Shown: positions 42,918 to 52,260 of the stretch, piece after piece | Layout: each line of letters opens with the position of its first letter | Position numbering within the stretch: position 1 is the first letter of the stretch | Assembly: GCF_032121415.1 (NCBI RefSeq) | Contig: NZ_CP135079.1 | Coordinates: 6,076,001-6,140,000 of the forward strand | Length of the DNA stretch: 64,000 nucleotides | Direction of reading: 5' to 3' | Source: Streptomyces parvus | GTDB taxonomy: Bacteria; Actinomycetota; Actinomycetes; Streptomycetales; Streptomycetaceae | Notes under the pieces: model-generated | Told to the model about the DNA's origin: nothing | Database searches by the model: none | The model's input: the letters and a program-made list of their open reading frames with translations, nothing else | Made by a program: the position numbers and the translations under genes

Positions 42918-43853
42918 ATGAGATCCGTTTCCAATCGAACCCGCGTAGGTCTGCTCGCGGCGTTCACGGCATTCAGCGCTGTGCTCTCCACCGGCTCGGC
43001 CACCGCCGCCACCCAGCTCAACGGCGACTGGGCGCCCTTCGACCGCTGCCCGGTCGACGCGCCCGCCATGCTGGCCGCCGACGGGGTGAACACCATCGCC
43101 ACCTGCATCGCGTCGAGTTCGGCCACCGGCTCCATCACGCTGGGCAAGAGCGTGGTCTCCACCGGCCACACCGATCTGCAGCTCGGCGTCGTCCAGCGCG
43201 CCGACGGCACCGCCTCGCTGGTTGCCCCGCCCGAAGGGGCCCTGACGGCGGACCCGGCCGAGATTCCCGGCGGGCTGCTCGGGCTGATGTGCCCCAGCGG
43301 AATTCCCGTCGTATCGGGAATCTGCCGTCAGTTGACGGACAACAATCTCAACCGGGTGACGGCCACCATCGAACCGGCCGGAGCACCACGCGACTTCAAT
43401 ATGAGCGCGGCTTTCTCCACCGGTGAGCCCATTCTCACCATCCCGGTGCGTATCCACCTCAAGAATCCGTTCCTGGGTGACAAGTGCTACATCGGGACCA
43501 CCGCCAACCCGGTGCTCCTCAAGCCCCGGAACGTGACGGCGCCCACCCTCTCGCTCCAGCGGTTCGCAGCCGACGGGACGCCGAACGACGACGAGGGCGA
43601 GATGGGGCGCTACACCTTCGACGGCGCCGACCAGGGCGACGCCACGTTCGCCGTACCGGGCGCCAGCGGTTGCGGAGCCGGGCTTCTGGACTGGGCGGTG
43701 AACCTCAAGACCGGTCTCCCCTCCGCCGCCGGGAAGAACAGCGTGTCGCTGGACGCCACCACCACATACTTCGGCAGCCCCTACGACCCCGCCGGCCTCG
43801 CGCCGAACGAGGGCCGGAAGCTGTCCGAATTCTGGCACTCCGCGAAGCGGTAG
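42918..43853 (+). CDS. Secreted protein of unknown function upstream of the Mce locus, 311 residues
   Basis: A protein with a clear Sec signal peptide (residues 1-30, ending ATA-AT). The mature part is beta-rich with six Cys (in RCPVD, ATCIA, LMCPS, GICRQ, DKCYI and SGCGA), enough for three disulfides, and no transmembrane anchor, so it should be released or wall-held. I do not recognise an enzymatic motif. ATG 42918 has AGAGGGGA. It is first of three secreted-protein genes leading to the Mce operon, and a lipid-binding or lipid-presenting role outside the membrane is a reasonable but unproven guess. Confidence 0.78.
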   Translation: MRSVSNRTRVGLLAAFTAFSAVLSTGSATAATQLNGDWAPFDRCPVDAPAMLAADGVNTIATCIASSSATGSITLGKSVVSTGHTDLQLGVVQRADGTASLVAPPEGALTADPAEIPGGLLGLMCPSGIPVVSGICRQLTDNNLNRVTATIEPAGAPRDFNMSAAFSTGEPILTIPVRIHLKNPFLGDKCYIGTTANPVLLKPRNVTAPTLSLQRFAADGTPNDDEGEMGRYTFDGADQGDATFAVPGASGCGAGLLDWAVNLKTGLPSAAGKNSVSLDATTTYFGSPYDPAGLAPNEGRKLSEFWHSAKR

Positions 43854-44077
43854 GCCGTCCCCCTCCATCCCTATGAGGAGGTGATGCGGCAACCGCCCCT
43901 CACGTCCTGGTCCGCGCACGGCAGGCCCCTGCTCGCGGACCCCGTCGCGTGCCGCACCGTCCGGCACCCCGTGGACCCGCCGAACGCCGCACCGTCCGGC
44001 CCGGCGGACACAGCGCACGAACCTCTCCAGTCACGTTCAGCCGAATCCCCAACGGGACGAGAAAAGGGAGTACCCCC

Positions 44078-44734
44078 ATGTTCAAAAGAACTGGTGTCCT
44101 GACCGCCATCGGTGCCGCCGCGGCATCCCTCGTGCTGGCCGCCCCGTCGGCCGTCGCCGCGCCGACCAGCTGGACGATCAGCCCGACCGGCGCCTTCAAG
44201 GGCACCGCCGGAGTGACCGTCCTGACCGACAACAACGGCAACAAGATCCAGTGCGCGACCTCCGCAGCCTCCGGCTCCGCGCCGACCTCCCCGGTCGCCG
44301 GGAGCCCTGCCAAGCTCGCGTCCATCTCGGCGATCTCGTTCAACTCGCCGTGCACCGGACCCTTCAGCTCGACCTGGACGGTGACCACCACTCCGCCGTG
44401 GGAGATCTGGGGTCTGGACTACACGGCGGGCGCCGGCACCAACTCCACGGGCCAGGTGACCGGTGAGATCAGAGCGATCAAGGCGAAGGTGTCCGGGAGC
44501 AGCATCCTCGGCCCCTGCACCTTCGACGTGACCGGCAAGGTCGCGGCCAAGTACAACAACCCGACCGCGGGCGGCAGCAACGGGACCCTGAACACCGCGG
44601 GCGGCGGGCTCACCCTGGCCATCGCCAACAAGGTCGGCGGCGGCTGCGGCATCGTCGGCACCACCGCGAGCTTCCAGGGGCTGTACACCATCATCAGCAC
44701 CGCGACGAACAAGTCCCCGGTCATCAGCGGCTGA
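44078..44734 (+). CDS. Secreted protein of unknown function upstream of the Mce locus, 218 residues
   Basis: Signal peptide at residues 1-28 (ending VAA-PT), then a Thr/Ser/Gly-rich, beta-type domain with four Cys (IQCAT, SPCTG, GPCTF, GGCGI) that could make two disulfides. An ASISAISFNSPCTGPF segment and a WEIWGLDY segment are distinctive; no catalytic motif is seen. ATG 44078 follows AAGGGAG. A perfect hairpin terminator at 44766-44802 ends this unit, separating it from the third secreted-protein gene. Probably a surface or secreted binding protein. Confidence 0.78.
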   Translation: MFKRTGVLTAIGAAAASLVLAAPSAVAAPTSWTISPTGAFKGTAGVTVLTDNNGNKIQCATSAASGSAPTSPVAGSPAKLASISAISFNSPCTGPFSSTWTVTTTPPWEIWGLDYTAGAGTNSTGQVTGEIRAIKAKVSGSSILGPCTFDVTGKVAAKYNNPTAGGSNGTLNTAGGGLTLAIANKVGGGCGIVGTTASFQGLYTIISTATNKSPVISG

Positions 44735-45149
44735 TCCCGCCCCGATGACGTACCGCGTCTGAACGTCGTGCCCGGCCGTGCGCACCCGACGGCCGGGCAC
44801 GATTTCGCGCACCCGCCGACAAGGGCGCGGCGGCGGATTGTCACCCGCTGCCAAAGTCCGCGCGCCGGTGATCCGCTCGGGGACCCGGCCCTTCCCACAG
44901 GGTCGTCGGCGTGCGTACCGTACCCGTCGGTAGGGCTCGTCCGAGGTCCGGCCGCGGCAGGTCGGAGCGGGGCCGAACCCCGCTCGCACCCGTTCGGAGC
45001 AGGGCCCGGCCCCGCCCCGACGCCCGACCCGCCCCGAAGTCCGCCCCGCGGCCCGCACGGCCGCCGCCCGCAGAGCCGCCGCAGCCCACCGGACCCGCTC
45101 CGCAGCCGCCCGCCCTCTGGGCCCACGCGCGCCGGAAGGACACATCCGT
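44735..45149 (+). other. 415-base gap between the second and third secreted-protein genes
   Basis: It starts with the terminator at 44766-44802. The rest (about 44810-45130) is extremely G+C-rich with Arg/Pro-type shadow frames and no convincing gene; the third gene's promoter should lie here, and GGAAGGA (45133-45139) is its ribosome site. Confidence 0.4.
44766..44802 (+). terminator. Strong terminator after the 218-residue secreted protein
   Basis: TCGTGCCCGGCCGT (44766-44779) pairs perfectly with ACGGCCGGGCACGA (44789-44802), 14 pairs around a nine-base loop, followed by TTTCG. Confidence 0.78.
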
Positions 45150-46667
45150 ATGACCGTCGATGCACGCGCCGCAGCGAGACGACCGATCCACTGGGCCGTG
45201 GGCGGGGCGCTCGTCGTCGCCACCGCACTCGTTCCCAGCGCCGAATCGGCCGCCGCGGAACAGAAGTCAAAGGTCGCCCTCCGCTACACCTGTCCCTTCC
45301 CCTCCGGGCCCGAGGAGGCGGACGTCGTCGTCTCGGCGGTGCTTCCCACCTCGGCCCGTACGGGCGAGGAGATCCGCCCCGCTCAGGTGGCGGTGGAGGT
45401 GACCCTGCCCCCGACGGCGCTCGCCCGGTTCGGGGACCTGGACGCCGCCACCCTGTCGGCCGTCGCACGGCTCACCGTCCGCAACAGCGTCGGCGACAAG
45501 TCCGCCGACGCCTCCTGGCAGGACCTGACAGCCCCGCCGGCGGAGCTGCCCCCGCCGGGCGAAGGTGAAGGCGAGGGCGACGACCAGGGCGCACTGACCC
45601 TCACCGCGACCGGGGACGTGCCGACGGTCGCCTTCGGCAGCCCGGGACGCGCCACGCTCGCTGCCGGCGCCCTCGACCTCGCGCTGACCTCGCTCACGGA
45701 GGCCGGAGAGCCGACCACACCCCCGGGGCTCGACGTCGCCTGCGCCCCGGCCCCCGGCCAGGAAGCGGAACTGGCCGCCATCGCGATCCGCGGCGATCAG
45801 GACCCCACCGCCCCCGCACCCCGTCCGGGGGAGAGCGGCCCCGCACCGGAGCCGACCCCCACCCGCCCGGCCGAGGGGCTGCCGCCCACCGCACGGGAGA
45901 AGATCGACGCCCTCACCGAGAAGCGGCGCGAAGCCCTGGAGGACGACCCGGGCAGCTGCCCGATCGAGATCCCGCCCGAGTGGGTGATGACCACCGCCGA
46001 GACCTACGCGGCCGGCTACGCGAACGCCGCCAAACTGGACGGCGCGGCGGCGCTGGGGCCCGCGTTCATGAAGGTGGTGCTCAACAAGCGCTACATCAAC
46101 GACTCCTGCGCCTCCACCGTCGACGTCAGCTCCGAGGTGAACTTCGACTACGAGGGGAAGCGCCAACTCCCCCCGACGAAAGCCACGTTCCTCAGCTACG
46201 GGTTCATGCCGACCACCGCCACCATGACGCTGGAGCAGGTGGGCCCCCCGGCCGCGATCCACACCCACACGGTCACCAACACGCCGACCTACCCGGAGGA
46301 GACCACGGTCAGGGCCCAGCTCGTGATGCGGCTCTCCGATGTCGAGGTGAACGGCGTGCCCCTGGACGTGGGCCCCGACTGCCGCACCGAACGCCCCTTC
46401 GAGCAGGTGCTGAAGGGGTACGGCCAGAGCTATCCGCCGGCCGGCTACCTCGTGGCGTACGGCGGCACCCTGACCGGGTACGCCCACATCCCGCCGTTCG
46501 AGGGGTGCGGCGCCACCGAGGACCTCGACCCGATCTTCACCTCGGCCATCTCCAGCCCGGGCAAGAAGGCCGACAACTACACCAAGATGACCCAGGCGCC
46601 CCTGTGCGTGGCGACGAACCCGGAGGGTCCCGACTGCCCGCCGAGGAAGCCGAAGCCCGAGCGGTGA
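45150..46667 (+). CDS. Secreted DUF6801-like protein, 505 residues
   Basis: A signal peptide (residues 1-36, ending AAA-EQ) precedes an N-terminal domain (about 40-205) with the DUF6801 look: KVALRYTCPFPSGPEEADVVV, then paired beta strands and an LTLTATGDVPTVAFGSPG element. A Pro/Gly/Glu-rich linker (about 130-145 and 215-245) separates it from a C-terminal Cys-containing domain (about 265-490). No membrane anchor is seen. It immediately precedes, after a strong terminator, the Mce operon. DUF6801 proteins are actinomycete surface proteins of unknown role; placement suggests work with Mce transport. Confidence 0.78.
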   Translation: MTVDARAAARRPIHWAVGGALVVATALVPSAESAAAEQKSKVALRYTCPFPSGPEEADVVVSAVLPTSARTGEEIRPAQVAVEVTLPPTALARFGDLDAATLSAVARLTVRNSVGDKSADASWQDLTAPPAELPPPGEGEGEGDDQGALTLTATGDVPTVAFGSPGRATLAAGALDLALTSLTEAGEPTTPPGLDVACAPAPGQEAELAAIAIRGDQDPTAPAPRPGESGPAPEPTPTRPAEGLPPTAREKIDALTEKRREALEDDPGSCPIEIPPEWVMTTAETYAAGYANAAKLDGAAALGPAFMKVVLNKRYINDSCASTVDVSSEVNFDYEGKRQLPPTKATFLSYGFMPTTATMTLEQVGPPAAIHTHTVTNTPTYPEETTVRAQLVMRLSDVEVNGVPLDVGPDCRTERPFEQVLKGYGQSYPPAGYLVAYGGTLTGYAHIPPFEGCGATEDLDPIFTSAISSPGKKADNYTKMTQAPLCVATNPEGPDCPPRKPKPER

Positions 46668-46706
46668 GCGGGGGCGGCGCGCCCCGCCGCCGGCTGAAAG
46701 GCCAAC

Positions 46707-46740
46707 GAGCCCTTCCGGTTCCCCGGGACCGGAAGGGCTC
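46707..46740 (+). terminator. Strong terminator after the DUF6801-like gene
   Basis: GAGCCCTTCCGGT (46707-46719) pairs perfectly with ACCGGAAGGGCTC (46728-46740), 13 pairs around an eight-base loop, followed by ATTTCTT. It isolates the secreted-protein genes from the Mce operon. Confidence 0.82.
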
Positions 46741-47268
46741 ATTTCTTGATCCCCGGGGCCGGGACCGGACCGGGTCGTGCCGGCCCCGGGCCCGGCCGCC
46801 TGCTGCCAGATTCCTCATCATCCGACAGGTTTGACAAGCGAATTGCTCACCCGCAGACAATCGGTGGCGCCCCGTGAATTCTCGCCGAGGAAAATCTGTA
46901 CCCAGTATTGCGGAGTCAGGTTACCGGCCCGTAGCGTCCCAGATGTGCCGATCGAAAACGCCTGCGCACCTGCTCGTCGGGCATGCCCGGCCCCGGTTCG
47001 CTCCGCTCCGGTGCCGGGCCGCCCGGGATCGGACGCCCAGGGCTTTGCGCAGATTTCGACAAGGTGGGGAACCGGCCTTGTCACCGAATGACAAGTGATC
47101 CGATCTCCGCCCCGGTTCGTCGAAATCCGCTGTTCAACGGCTTGCCCTGGCGGTTTCGGCGGACATAACGTGCGCCCCCTGGTGCATGTGTGACGAGCCG
47201 CCGTCGCCTTTCTCAGAGCCGGAGCGCCAACCGATGAAAACGTTCACCGCCACTTCGAAGGAGGGCCG
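46741..47268 (+). promoter_or_regulatory. Promoter/leader region of the Mce operon with repeated TGACAAG motifs
   Basis: This gene-free stretch is less G+C-rich than its neighbours. TGACAAG occurs at 46832-46838 and 47089-47095, inverted as CTTGTCA at 47077-47083, with a near copy CGACAAG at 47057-47063. The 47077-47095 pair forms a perfect seven-base inverted repeat with a five-base spacer. TTGCCC (47142-47147) with CATAAC (47164-47169) is a possible sigma-70-type promoter downstream of these sites, which would place them as upstream operators. GAAGGAGGG (47257-47265) is the ribosome site of the first Mce gene. Confidence 0.45.
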
Positions 47269-48255
47269 ATGGGAATCGAAGTAGTCGTCGAGGGCCTGAC
47301 GAAATCCTTCGGCAAGCAGAACATCTGGCAGGACGTCAACCTCACCCTGCCCGCCGGTGAAGTGAGCGTCATGCTCGGTCCTTCCGGAACCGGAAAGACC
47401 GTTTTCCTGAAATCCATCATCGGGCTTCTGAAGCCCGAACGGGGACGCGTCCTCATCAACGGCGTCGACATGGTGAACAGCCCGGAGCGCGACATCATGG
47501 AGACCCGGAAACTCTTCGGCCTCATGTTCCAGGACGGGGCCCTTTTCGGCTCGATGTCGCTCTTCGACAACATCGCCTTCCCGCTGCGCGAGCACACCCG
47601 CAAGAAGGAATCCGAGATCCGTCGCATCGTGATGGAACGCATCGACATCGTCGGTCTCCTCGGCGCCGAGGGAAAGCTGCCCGGCGAGATATCCGGGGGT
47701 ATGCGCAAGCGGGCCGGCCTCGCCCGCGCCCTCGTCCTCGACCCCCAGATCATCCTCTGCGACGAACCGGACTCCGGCCTCGACCCGGTCCGCACCGCCT
47801 ACCTCTCGCAGCTCCTCATCGACCTCAACGCGCAGATCGACGCGACGATGCTCATCGTCACCCACAACCTCGACATCGCGGCGACCGTCCCCGACAACAT
47901 GGGCATGCTGTTCTGCCGCAACCTCGTCACCTTCGGCCCGCGCGAGGTACTGCTCACCAGCGACACCCCGGTCGTCTCCCAGTTCCTCGCCGGACGCCGG
48001 GAAGGACCCATCGGCATGTCCGAGGAGAAGGACGCCGCCACCCTCGCCGCCGAGCAGCTGGCCGACACCGTCCCGCCGGCCACCGGTCCCCGCACCGTCG
48101 TCCCCCAGCTGGAGCCCTCGCCCGGGATGCCTGTACGCCAGGGGGCGCTGCGCCGCCGGGAGCGGGTCATGTCGATGATGGGCCAGCTGCCGGAGGCCGC
48201 CCGCAGGGCGATCCTCGACAGCTACGCCCCGGCCGCGGGAGGTGCGCGCGCGTGA
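47269..48255 (+). CDS. mceG: Mce transport ATPase (MceG/Mkl type)
   Basis: A 328-residue ABC ATPase that begins the Mce operon. Walker A GPSGTGKT lies at residues 37-44, the signature is ISGGMRKRAGLARAL and Walker B IILCDEPDSGLDP; the IS-GGM-KR signature is typical of MlaF/MceG proteins for lipid import. A C-terminal extension of about 80 residues follows residue 250, as in actinobacterial Mkl. In mycobacteria MceG is encoded apart from mce operons; here it is the first gene, coupled by GTGA to the first permease gene. ATG 47269 has GAAGGAGGG. Confidence 0.92.
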   Translation: MGIEVVVEGLTKSFGKQNIWQDVNLTLPAGEVSVMLGPSGTGKTVFLKSIIGLLKPERGRVLINGVDMVNSPERDIMETRKLFGLMFQDGALFGSMSLFDNIAFPLREHTRKKESEIRRIVMERIDIVGLLGAEGKLPGEISGGMRKRAGLARALVLDPQIILCDEPDSGLDPVRTAYLSQLLIDLNAQIDATMLIVTHNLDIAATVPDNMGMLFCRNLVTFGPREVLLTSDTPVVSQFLAGRREGPIGMSEEKDAATLAAEQLADTVPPATGPRTVVPQLEPSPGMPVRQGALRRRERVMSMMGQLPEAARRAILDSYAPAAGGARA

Positions 48256-49127
48256 CCGCCCCGATGCCGGTGCGGCCGCCCGAGCCGCCCGAGAAGCCCC
48301 CACCGGCCACCGGCTTTGAAGCCGCCGAAGCCCGTCCGGCGCCGGGGAAGGGCCGCCCGTCCCGGCTGCTCGCCCCACTCCGCGAGACCGGGAAGCTGTT
48401 CGCGCTCGCCGTCGCCGTGGCCCGCGCCATCTTCCGCAGACCGTTCCAGGTACGGGAGTTCATCGAGCAGTTCTGGTTCGTCGCGAGCGTCACCATCCTG
48501 CCCGCCGCCCTCGTCTCCATCCCGTTCGGCGCGGTCATCGCCCTCCAGGTCGGCTCCCTCACGCAGCAGCTCGGCGCCCAGTCCTTCACCGGCGGCGCCA
48601 GCGTCCTCGCGGTGATCCAGCAGGCGAGCCCGCTCATCGTGGCGCTGCTGATCTCCGGCGCAGCCGGCTCCGCGATCTGCGCCGACCTCGGCTCCCGCAA
48701 GATCCGCGAGGAACTCGACGCGATGGAGGTCATGGGCGTCTCGCCCATCCAGCGTCTCGTCGTCCCCCGGGTGCTCGCCACCATGCTCGTCGCCGTCCTG
48801 CTCAACGGGCTGATCTCGGTGGTCGGCACGCTCGGCGGCTACTTCTTCAACGTGATCATGCAGGACGGCACCCCCGGCGCCTACCTCGCGAGCTTCTCCG
48901 CCCTCGCCCAGCTGCCCGACCTCTACATCAGCGAGTTCAAGGCCCTGATCTTCGGCTTCATCGCCGGCATCGTCGCCGCCCACCGCGGCCTCAACCCCCG
49001 CGGCGGCCCCAAGGGCGTCGGCGACGCGGTCAACCAGTCCGTCGTCATCACCTTCATGCTGCTGTTCTTCGTGAACATGGTCCTCACGGCGATCTACCTC
49101 CAGATCGTCCCCGCGAAGGGGAGCTGA
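48252..49127 (+). CDS. yrbEA: Mce permease YrbEA
   Basis: A 291-residue MlaE/YrbE-type permease. A Pro/Arg-rich cytosolic start of about 60 residues is followed by five to six helices. Family elements: REFIEQFWFVASVT amphipathic entry helix, LGAQSFTGGASVLAVIQQASPL, and the ATPase-contacting IREELDAMEVMGVSPIQRLVVPR segment. Start is GTG 48252 overlapping the mceG stop. With the second YrbE it forms the membrane channel of the importer. Confidence 0.93.
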   Translation: MTAPMPVRPPEPPEKPPPATGFEAAEARPAPGKGRPSRLLAPLRETGKLFALAVAVARAIFRRPFQVREFIEQFWFVASVTILPAALVSIPFGAVIALQVGSLTQQLGAQSFTGGASVLAVIQQASPLIVALLISGAAGSAICADLGSRKIREELDAMEVMGVSPIQRLVVPRVLATMLVAVLLNGLISVVGTLGGYFFNVIMQDGTPGAYLASFSALAQLPDLYISEFKALIFGFIAGIVAAHRGLNPRGGPKGVGDAVNQSVVITFMLLFFVNMVLTAIYLQIVPAKGS

Positions 49128-49130
49128 CCC

Positions 49131-49934
49131 ATGGCGATGCTCAGCTGGCTCGACCGATCGGGCGACCAACTCACCTTCTACGTAAGGGCACTCCTCTGGA
49201 TCCCGCGCACCCTGCGCCGTTATCTGCGCGAGGTCCAGCGACTCCTGGCGGAGGTCTCCTTCGGCAGCGGCGGACTCGGCGTCATCGGAGGCACCATCGG
49301 CGTGATGGTCGCCATGACCCTGTTCACCGGCACGGTCGTCGGACTCCAGGGCTACGCGGCCCTCAACCAGATCGGCACCTCAGCCTTCACCGGGTTCGTC
49401 TCCGCCTACTTCAACACCCGGGAGATCGCCCCCCTGGTCGCCGGACTCGCCCTCTCCGCCACCGTCGGCGCGGGCTTCACCGCCCAGCTCGGCGCGATGC
49501 GGATCAACGAGGAGGTCGACGCCCTGGAGGCGATGGGCGTCCGCTCCATGCCCTACCTCGTGACCACCCGGATCATCGCCGGAGTCGTCGCGATCATCCC
49601 GCTGTACGCGATCGGGCTGCTTTCCTCGTACGTCGCCTCCCGCTGGATCACCATCTTCTTCAACGGCCAGTCGGCGGGCACCTACGACCACTACTTCCAT
49701 CTCTTCCTCTCCCCGCAGGACGTCCTGCTGTCGGTGCTCAAGGTGCTGATCTTCAGCGTGCTGGTGATCCTCGCCCACTGCTACTACGGCTTCCACGCCA
49801 CCGGCGGGCCGGCCGGCGTGGGTGTGGCGGTCGGCCGCTCGGTGCGCAACGCCATCGTGCTCATCAGCGTCACCGACTTCTTCCTCTCGCTCGCCGTCTG
49901 GGGCGCCACGACGACGGTGAAGGTGGCCGGCTGA
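49131..49934 (+). CDS. yrbEB: Mce permease YrbEB
   Basis: A 267-residue MlaE/YrbE permease, second subunit. It shares with YrbEA the coupling element INEEVDALEAMGVRSMPYLVTTR and the QLGAMR contact, plus an AYFNTREIAPLVAGLALSAT-type segment. It starts three bases after the YrbEA stop, and its own stop overlaps the mceA ATG (TGATG). A heterodimer with YrbEA is expected. Confidence 0.93.
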   Translation: MAMLSWLDRSGDQLTFYVRALLWIPRTLRRYLREVQRLLAEVSFGSGGLGVIGGTIGVMVAMTLFTGTVVGLQGYAALNQIGTSAFTGFVSAYFNTREIAPLVAGLALSATVGAGFTAQLGAMRINEEVDALEAMGVRSMPYLVTTRIIAGVVAIIPLYAIGLLSSYVASRWITIFFNGQSAGTYDHYFHLFLSPQDVLLSVLKVLIFSVLVILAHCYYGFHATGGPAGVGVAVGRSVRNAIVLISVTDFFLSLAVWGATTTVKVAG

Positions 49935-51232
49935 TGCGCACACCCAGCACACGCACGGTCCGCCGGCGCCTGGCCGGAGTCACCTTCCTGCTGGTCCCCG
50001 CCGTCCTGGTGTGGGTCTCGGTCTCCGTGTACGAGAAGGACTTCACCGACGACGCCACCGTCACCGTCCGCACCGGACCGGTCGGCAACGAGATGCACGA
50101 GAACGCGGACGTGAAGCTCCGCGGCGTCGTCATCGGGCAGGTCCGCTCCATCGCCACCGACGGTGACGGCGCCCGCCTCACTCTGGCCATCGACCGCGAC
50201 AAGCTCGGCCAGGTCCCCGCCGACGTCACGGCCCAGATGCTGCCGACCACCCTCTTCGGCGCCCGGTTCGTCGCGCTCGTCCCGCCCCGCATCCCCGCCG
50301 CCACCACCCTGCGGGCCGGAGCCGTCATCCCGCAGGACCGCTCCAGCAACGCCATCGAGCTGGAACAGGTCCTCGACAACGTCCTGCCGCTGCTGACCGC
50401 CGTGAAGCCCGAGAAGCTCTCCGCCACCCTGGGCGCCGTCTCCCGGGCGCTGGAGGGACGCGGTGAACGCCTCGGCGAGACGCTGACCACGCTGGATCAC
50501 CATCTGAAGAAGTTCAACCCCCAACTTCCCACCCTCAACGCCGACATCAAGGAACTCGTCAAGGTGAGCACGCTGTACGCGGACGCCGCGCCGGACATCC
50601 TCGACGCGCTGAGGGACGCCACGGTCACCAGCTCCACCCTCGCCGACGAGGAGGCGCGGCTCGCCGTTCTCCACGGCACCACCACGGCCGCCGCGCAGGA
50701 CGTCACCTCCTTCCTGCGGGAGAACAAGGACAACCTCATCCGGCTCTCCGCCGCGAGCCGGCCGTCCCTCGAACTCCTCGCGGAATACGCCGAGTCGTTC
50801 CCCTGCACCCTGCGCACCATGGCCGGCTTCGTCCCGGCCATGGACAAGGCGCTCGGCAAGGGCACCGACGAGCCGGGGCTGCATGTGTCAGTCAAGGCTG
50901 TCCCCTCGAAGGGCGCATACATCCCCGGAAGGGACGCCCCGGTCTACAACGCCACGGGCGGCCCGAAGTGCTATTCGGTGCCGTACGTCGGCCGGCACGC
51001 CCCGACCGCCGACACCCGCCGGGCCGCCGACGTCACCGCGCCCCCGGCCACTCGGGGCGATGCCGGCGACGGTACCGACACCGCGCTCGGACTGCCCAAC
51101 TCGCCCCAGGAGTCCCAGCTCGTGAACGAACTGGTCGCCCCCTCGCTGAAGGTCCGGCCGGGGGACCTGCCCGACTGGAGCAGCGTGCTCATCGGCCCGG
51201 CCTTCCGCGGTGCGGAGGTGAAGCTCAAGTGA
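49934..51232 (+). CDS. mceA: Mce family protein MceA
   Basis: A 432-residue Mce protein: basic N-terminus, one membrane helix (about 12-32), the MlaD/MCE domain (about 38-115) with VKLRGVVIGQVRSI and LFGARFVALVPP, then a long helical region (about 130-310) that in Mce complexes builds the needle-like tunnel. A Pro/Thr-rich tail follows. Six such chains, MceA-F, are encoded consecutively. The end overlaps mceB by GTGA. Substrate is unknown; mycobacterial paralogues import fatty acids or cholesterol. Confidence 0.92.
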   Translation: MRTPSTRTVRRRLAGVTFLLVPAVLVWVSVSVYEKDFTDDATVTVRTGPVGNEMHENADVKLRGVVIGQVRSIATDGDGARLTLAIDRDKLGQVPADVTAQMLPTTLFGARFVALVPPRIPAATTLRAGAVIPQDRSSNAIELEQVLDNVLPLLTAVKPEKLSATLGAVSRALEGRGERLGETLTTLDHHLKKFNPQLPTLNADIKELVKVSTLYADAAPDILDALRDATVTSSTLADEEARLAVLHGTTTAAAQDVTSFLRENKDNLIRLSAASRPSLELLAEYAESFPCTLRTMAGFVPAMDKALGKGTDEPGLHVSVKAVPSKGAYIPGRDAPVYNATGGPKCYSVPYVGRHAPTADTRRAADVTAPPATRGDAGDGTDTALGLPNSPQESQLVNELVAPSLKVRPGDLPDWSSVLIGPAFRGAEVKLK

Positions 51233-52260
51233 AACGCCGCTCGCTCGCGGGACCGGTCACCAAGTCCCTCGTCTTCATCGTCGTCACCGTGCTGGCCACC
51301 ACCGTCCTCGGTCTCTCCATCGCCAATACGGGCGTCGGCGACACCACCACGTACAGGGCGCGGTTCACCGACGCCACCGGCCTCATTCCCGGCGACAGCG
51401 TCCGGATCGCCGGGGTGAAGGTCGGCCAGGTCGAATCCGTCCGGGTCGCCGACCGGCGCGTAGCCGAGGTCGCCTTCGCCGTACGCAAGGGCCGGGACCT
51501 CCCCGCCTCGGTGACGGCGTCCATCAAGTACCTCAACATGGTCGGCCAGCGGTACGTCGACCTCGACCGGGGCGCCGGACCCGTCGGCAGGACCTTCGCC
51601 CCCGGGGACACCATCCCGCTCTCCCGCACCACCCCGGCCCTCGACCTCACCCAGCTCTTCAACGGCTTCCAGCCGCTCTTCGAAGGGCTGTCGCCGCCCG
51701 ACGTCAATCAGCTCGCCGGCTCCATCGTCCAGGTCCTCCAGGGGGAGGGCGGCACCGTCGACAGCATCCTGCGGCACGTGGGCTCGCTCACCACGACCGT
51801 CGCCGCGAAGGACAAGGTGATCGGCGAGGTGATCACGAACCTCAACACGGTCCTCAAGACGGTCAACGACCGCGAGGAGGGCTTCGACGACCTCGTCGTC
51901 ACCCTCCAGAAGCTCGTCACCGGATTCTCCGGCGACCGCAAACCGCTCGGCGAGGCCATCACCGCGATGGGCGCGCTCACCACCGTCACCGCCGACCTCT
52001 TCCAGGACGGCAGGAAGCCCCTCAAGGACGACATCCAGCAACTCGGTCGCCTCAGCGGACAGTTGGAGAAGGGCACCCCGCAGATCGAGAACTTCCTCCA
52101 GAAGACCCCGGCCAAGATGGCGGCCATCAGCCGGCTGACGTCCTACGGATCGTGGCTCAACCTGTACCTCTGCGAAGCGAAGGTCAGCGGCGTCACCCAC
52201 GACGACGGCAGCAAGCCGCCCACCGGCATCGCGATCACCCAACCGAGGTGCCTGGCATGA
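51229..52260 (+). CDS. mceB: Mce family protein MceB
   Basis: A 343-residue Mce protein starting at GTG 51229 on the mceA stop. One membrane helix (about 12-32), the MCE domain with DSVRIAGVKVGQVESV and a YLNMVGQRYVDL strand, then coiled helices (about 140-290) including GFDDLVVTLQKLV. Near the end LCEAKVSGV gives one Cys. Overlaps mceC by ATGA. Confidence 0.92.
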   Translation: MKRRSLAGPVTKSLVFIVVTVLATTVLGLSIANTGVGDTTTYRARFTDATGLIPGDSVRIAGVKVGQVESVRVADRRVAEVAFAVRKGRDLPASVTASIKYLNMVGQRYVDLDRGAGPVGRTFAPGDTIPLSRTTPALDLTQLFNGFQPLFEGLSPPDVNQLAGSIVQVLQGEGGTVDSILRHVGSLTTTVAAKDKVIGEVITNLNTVLKTVNDREEGFDDLVVTLQKLVTGFSGDRKPLGEAITAMGALTTVTADLFQDGRKPLKDDIQQLGRLSGQLEKGTPQIENFLQKTPAKMAAISRLTSYGSWLNLYLCEAKVSGVTHDDGSKPPTGIAITQPRCLA

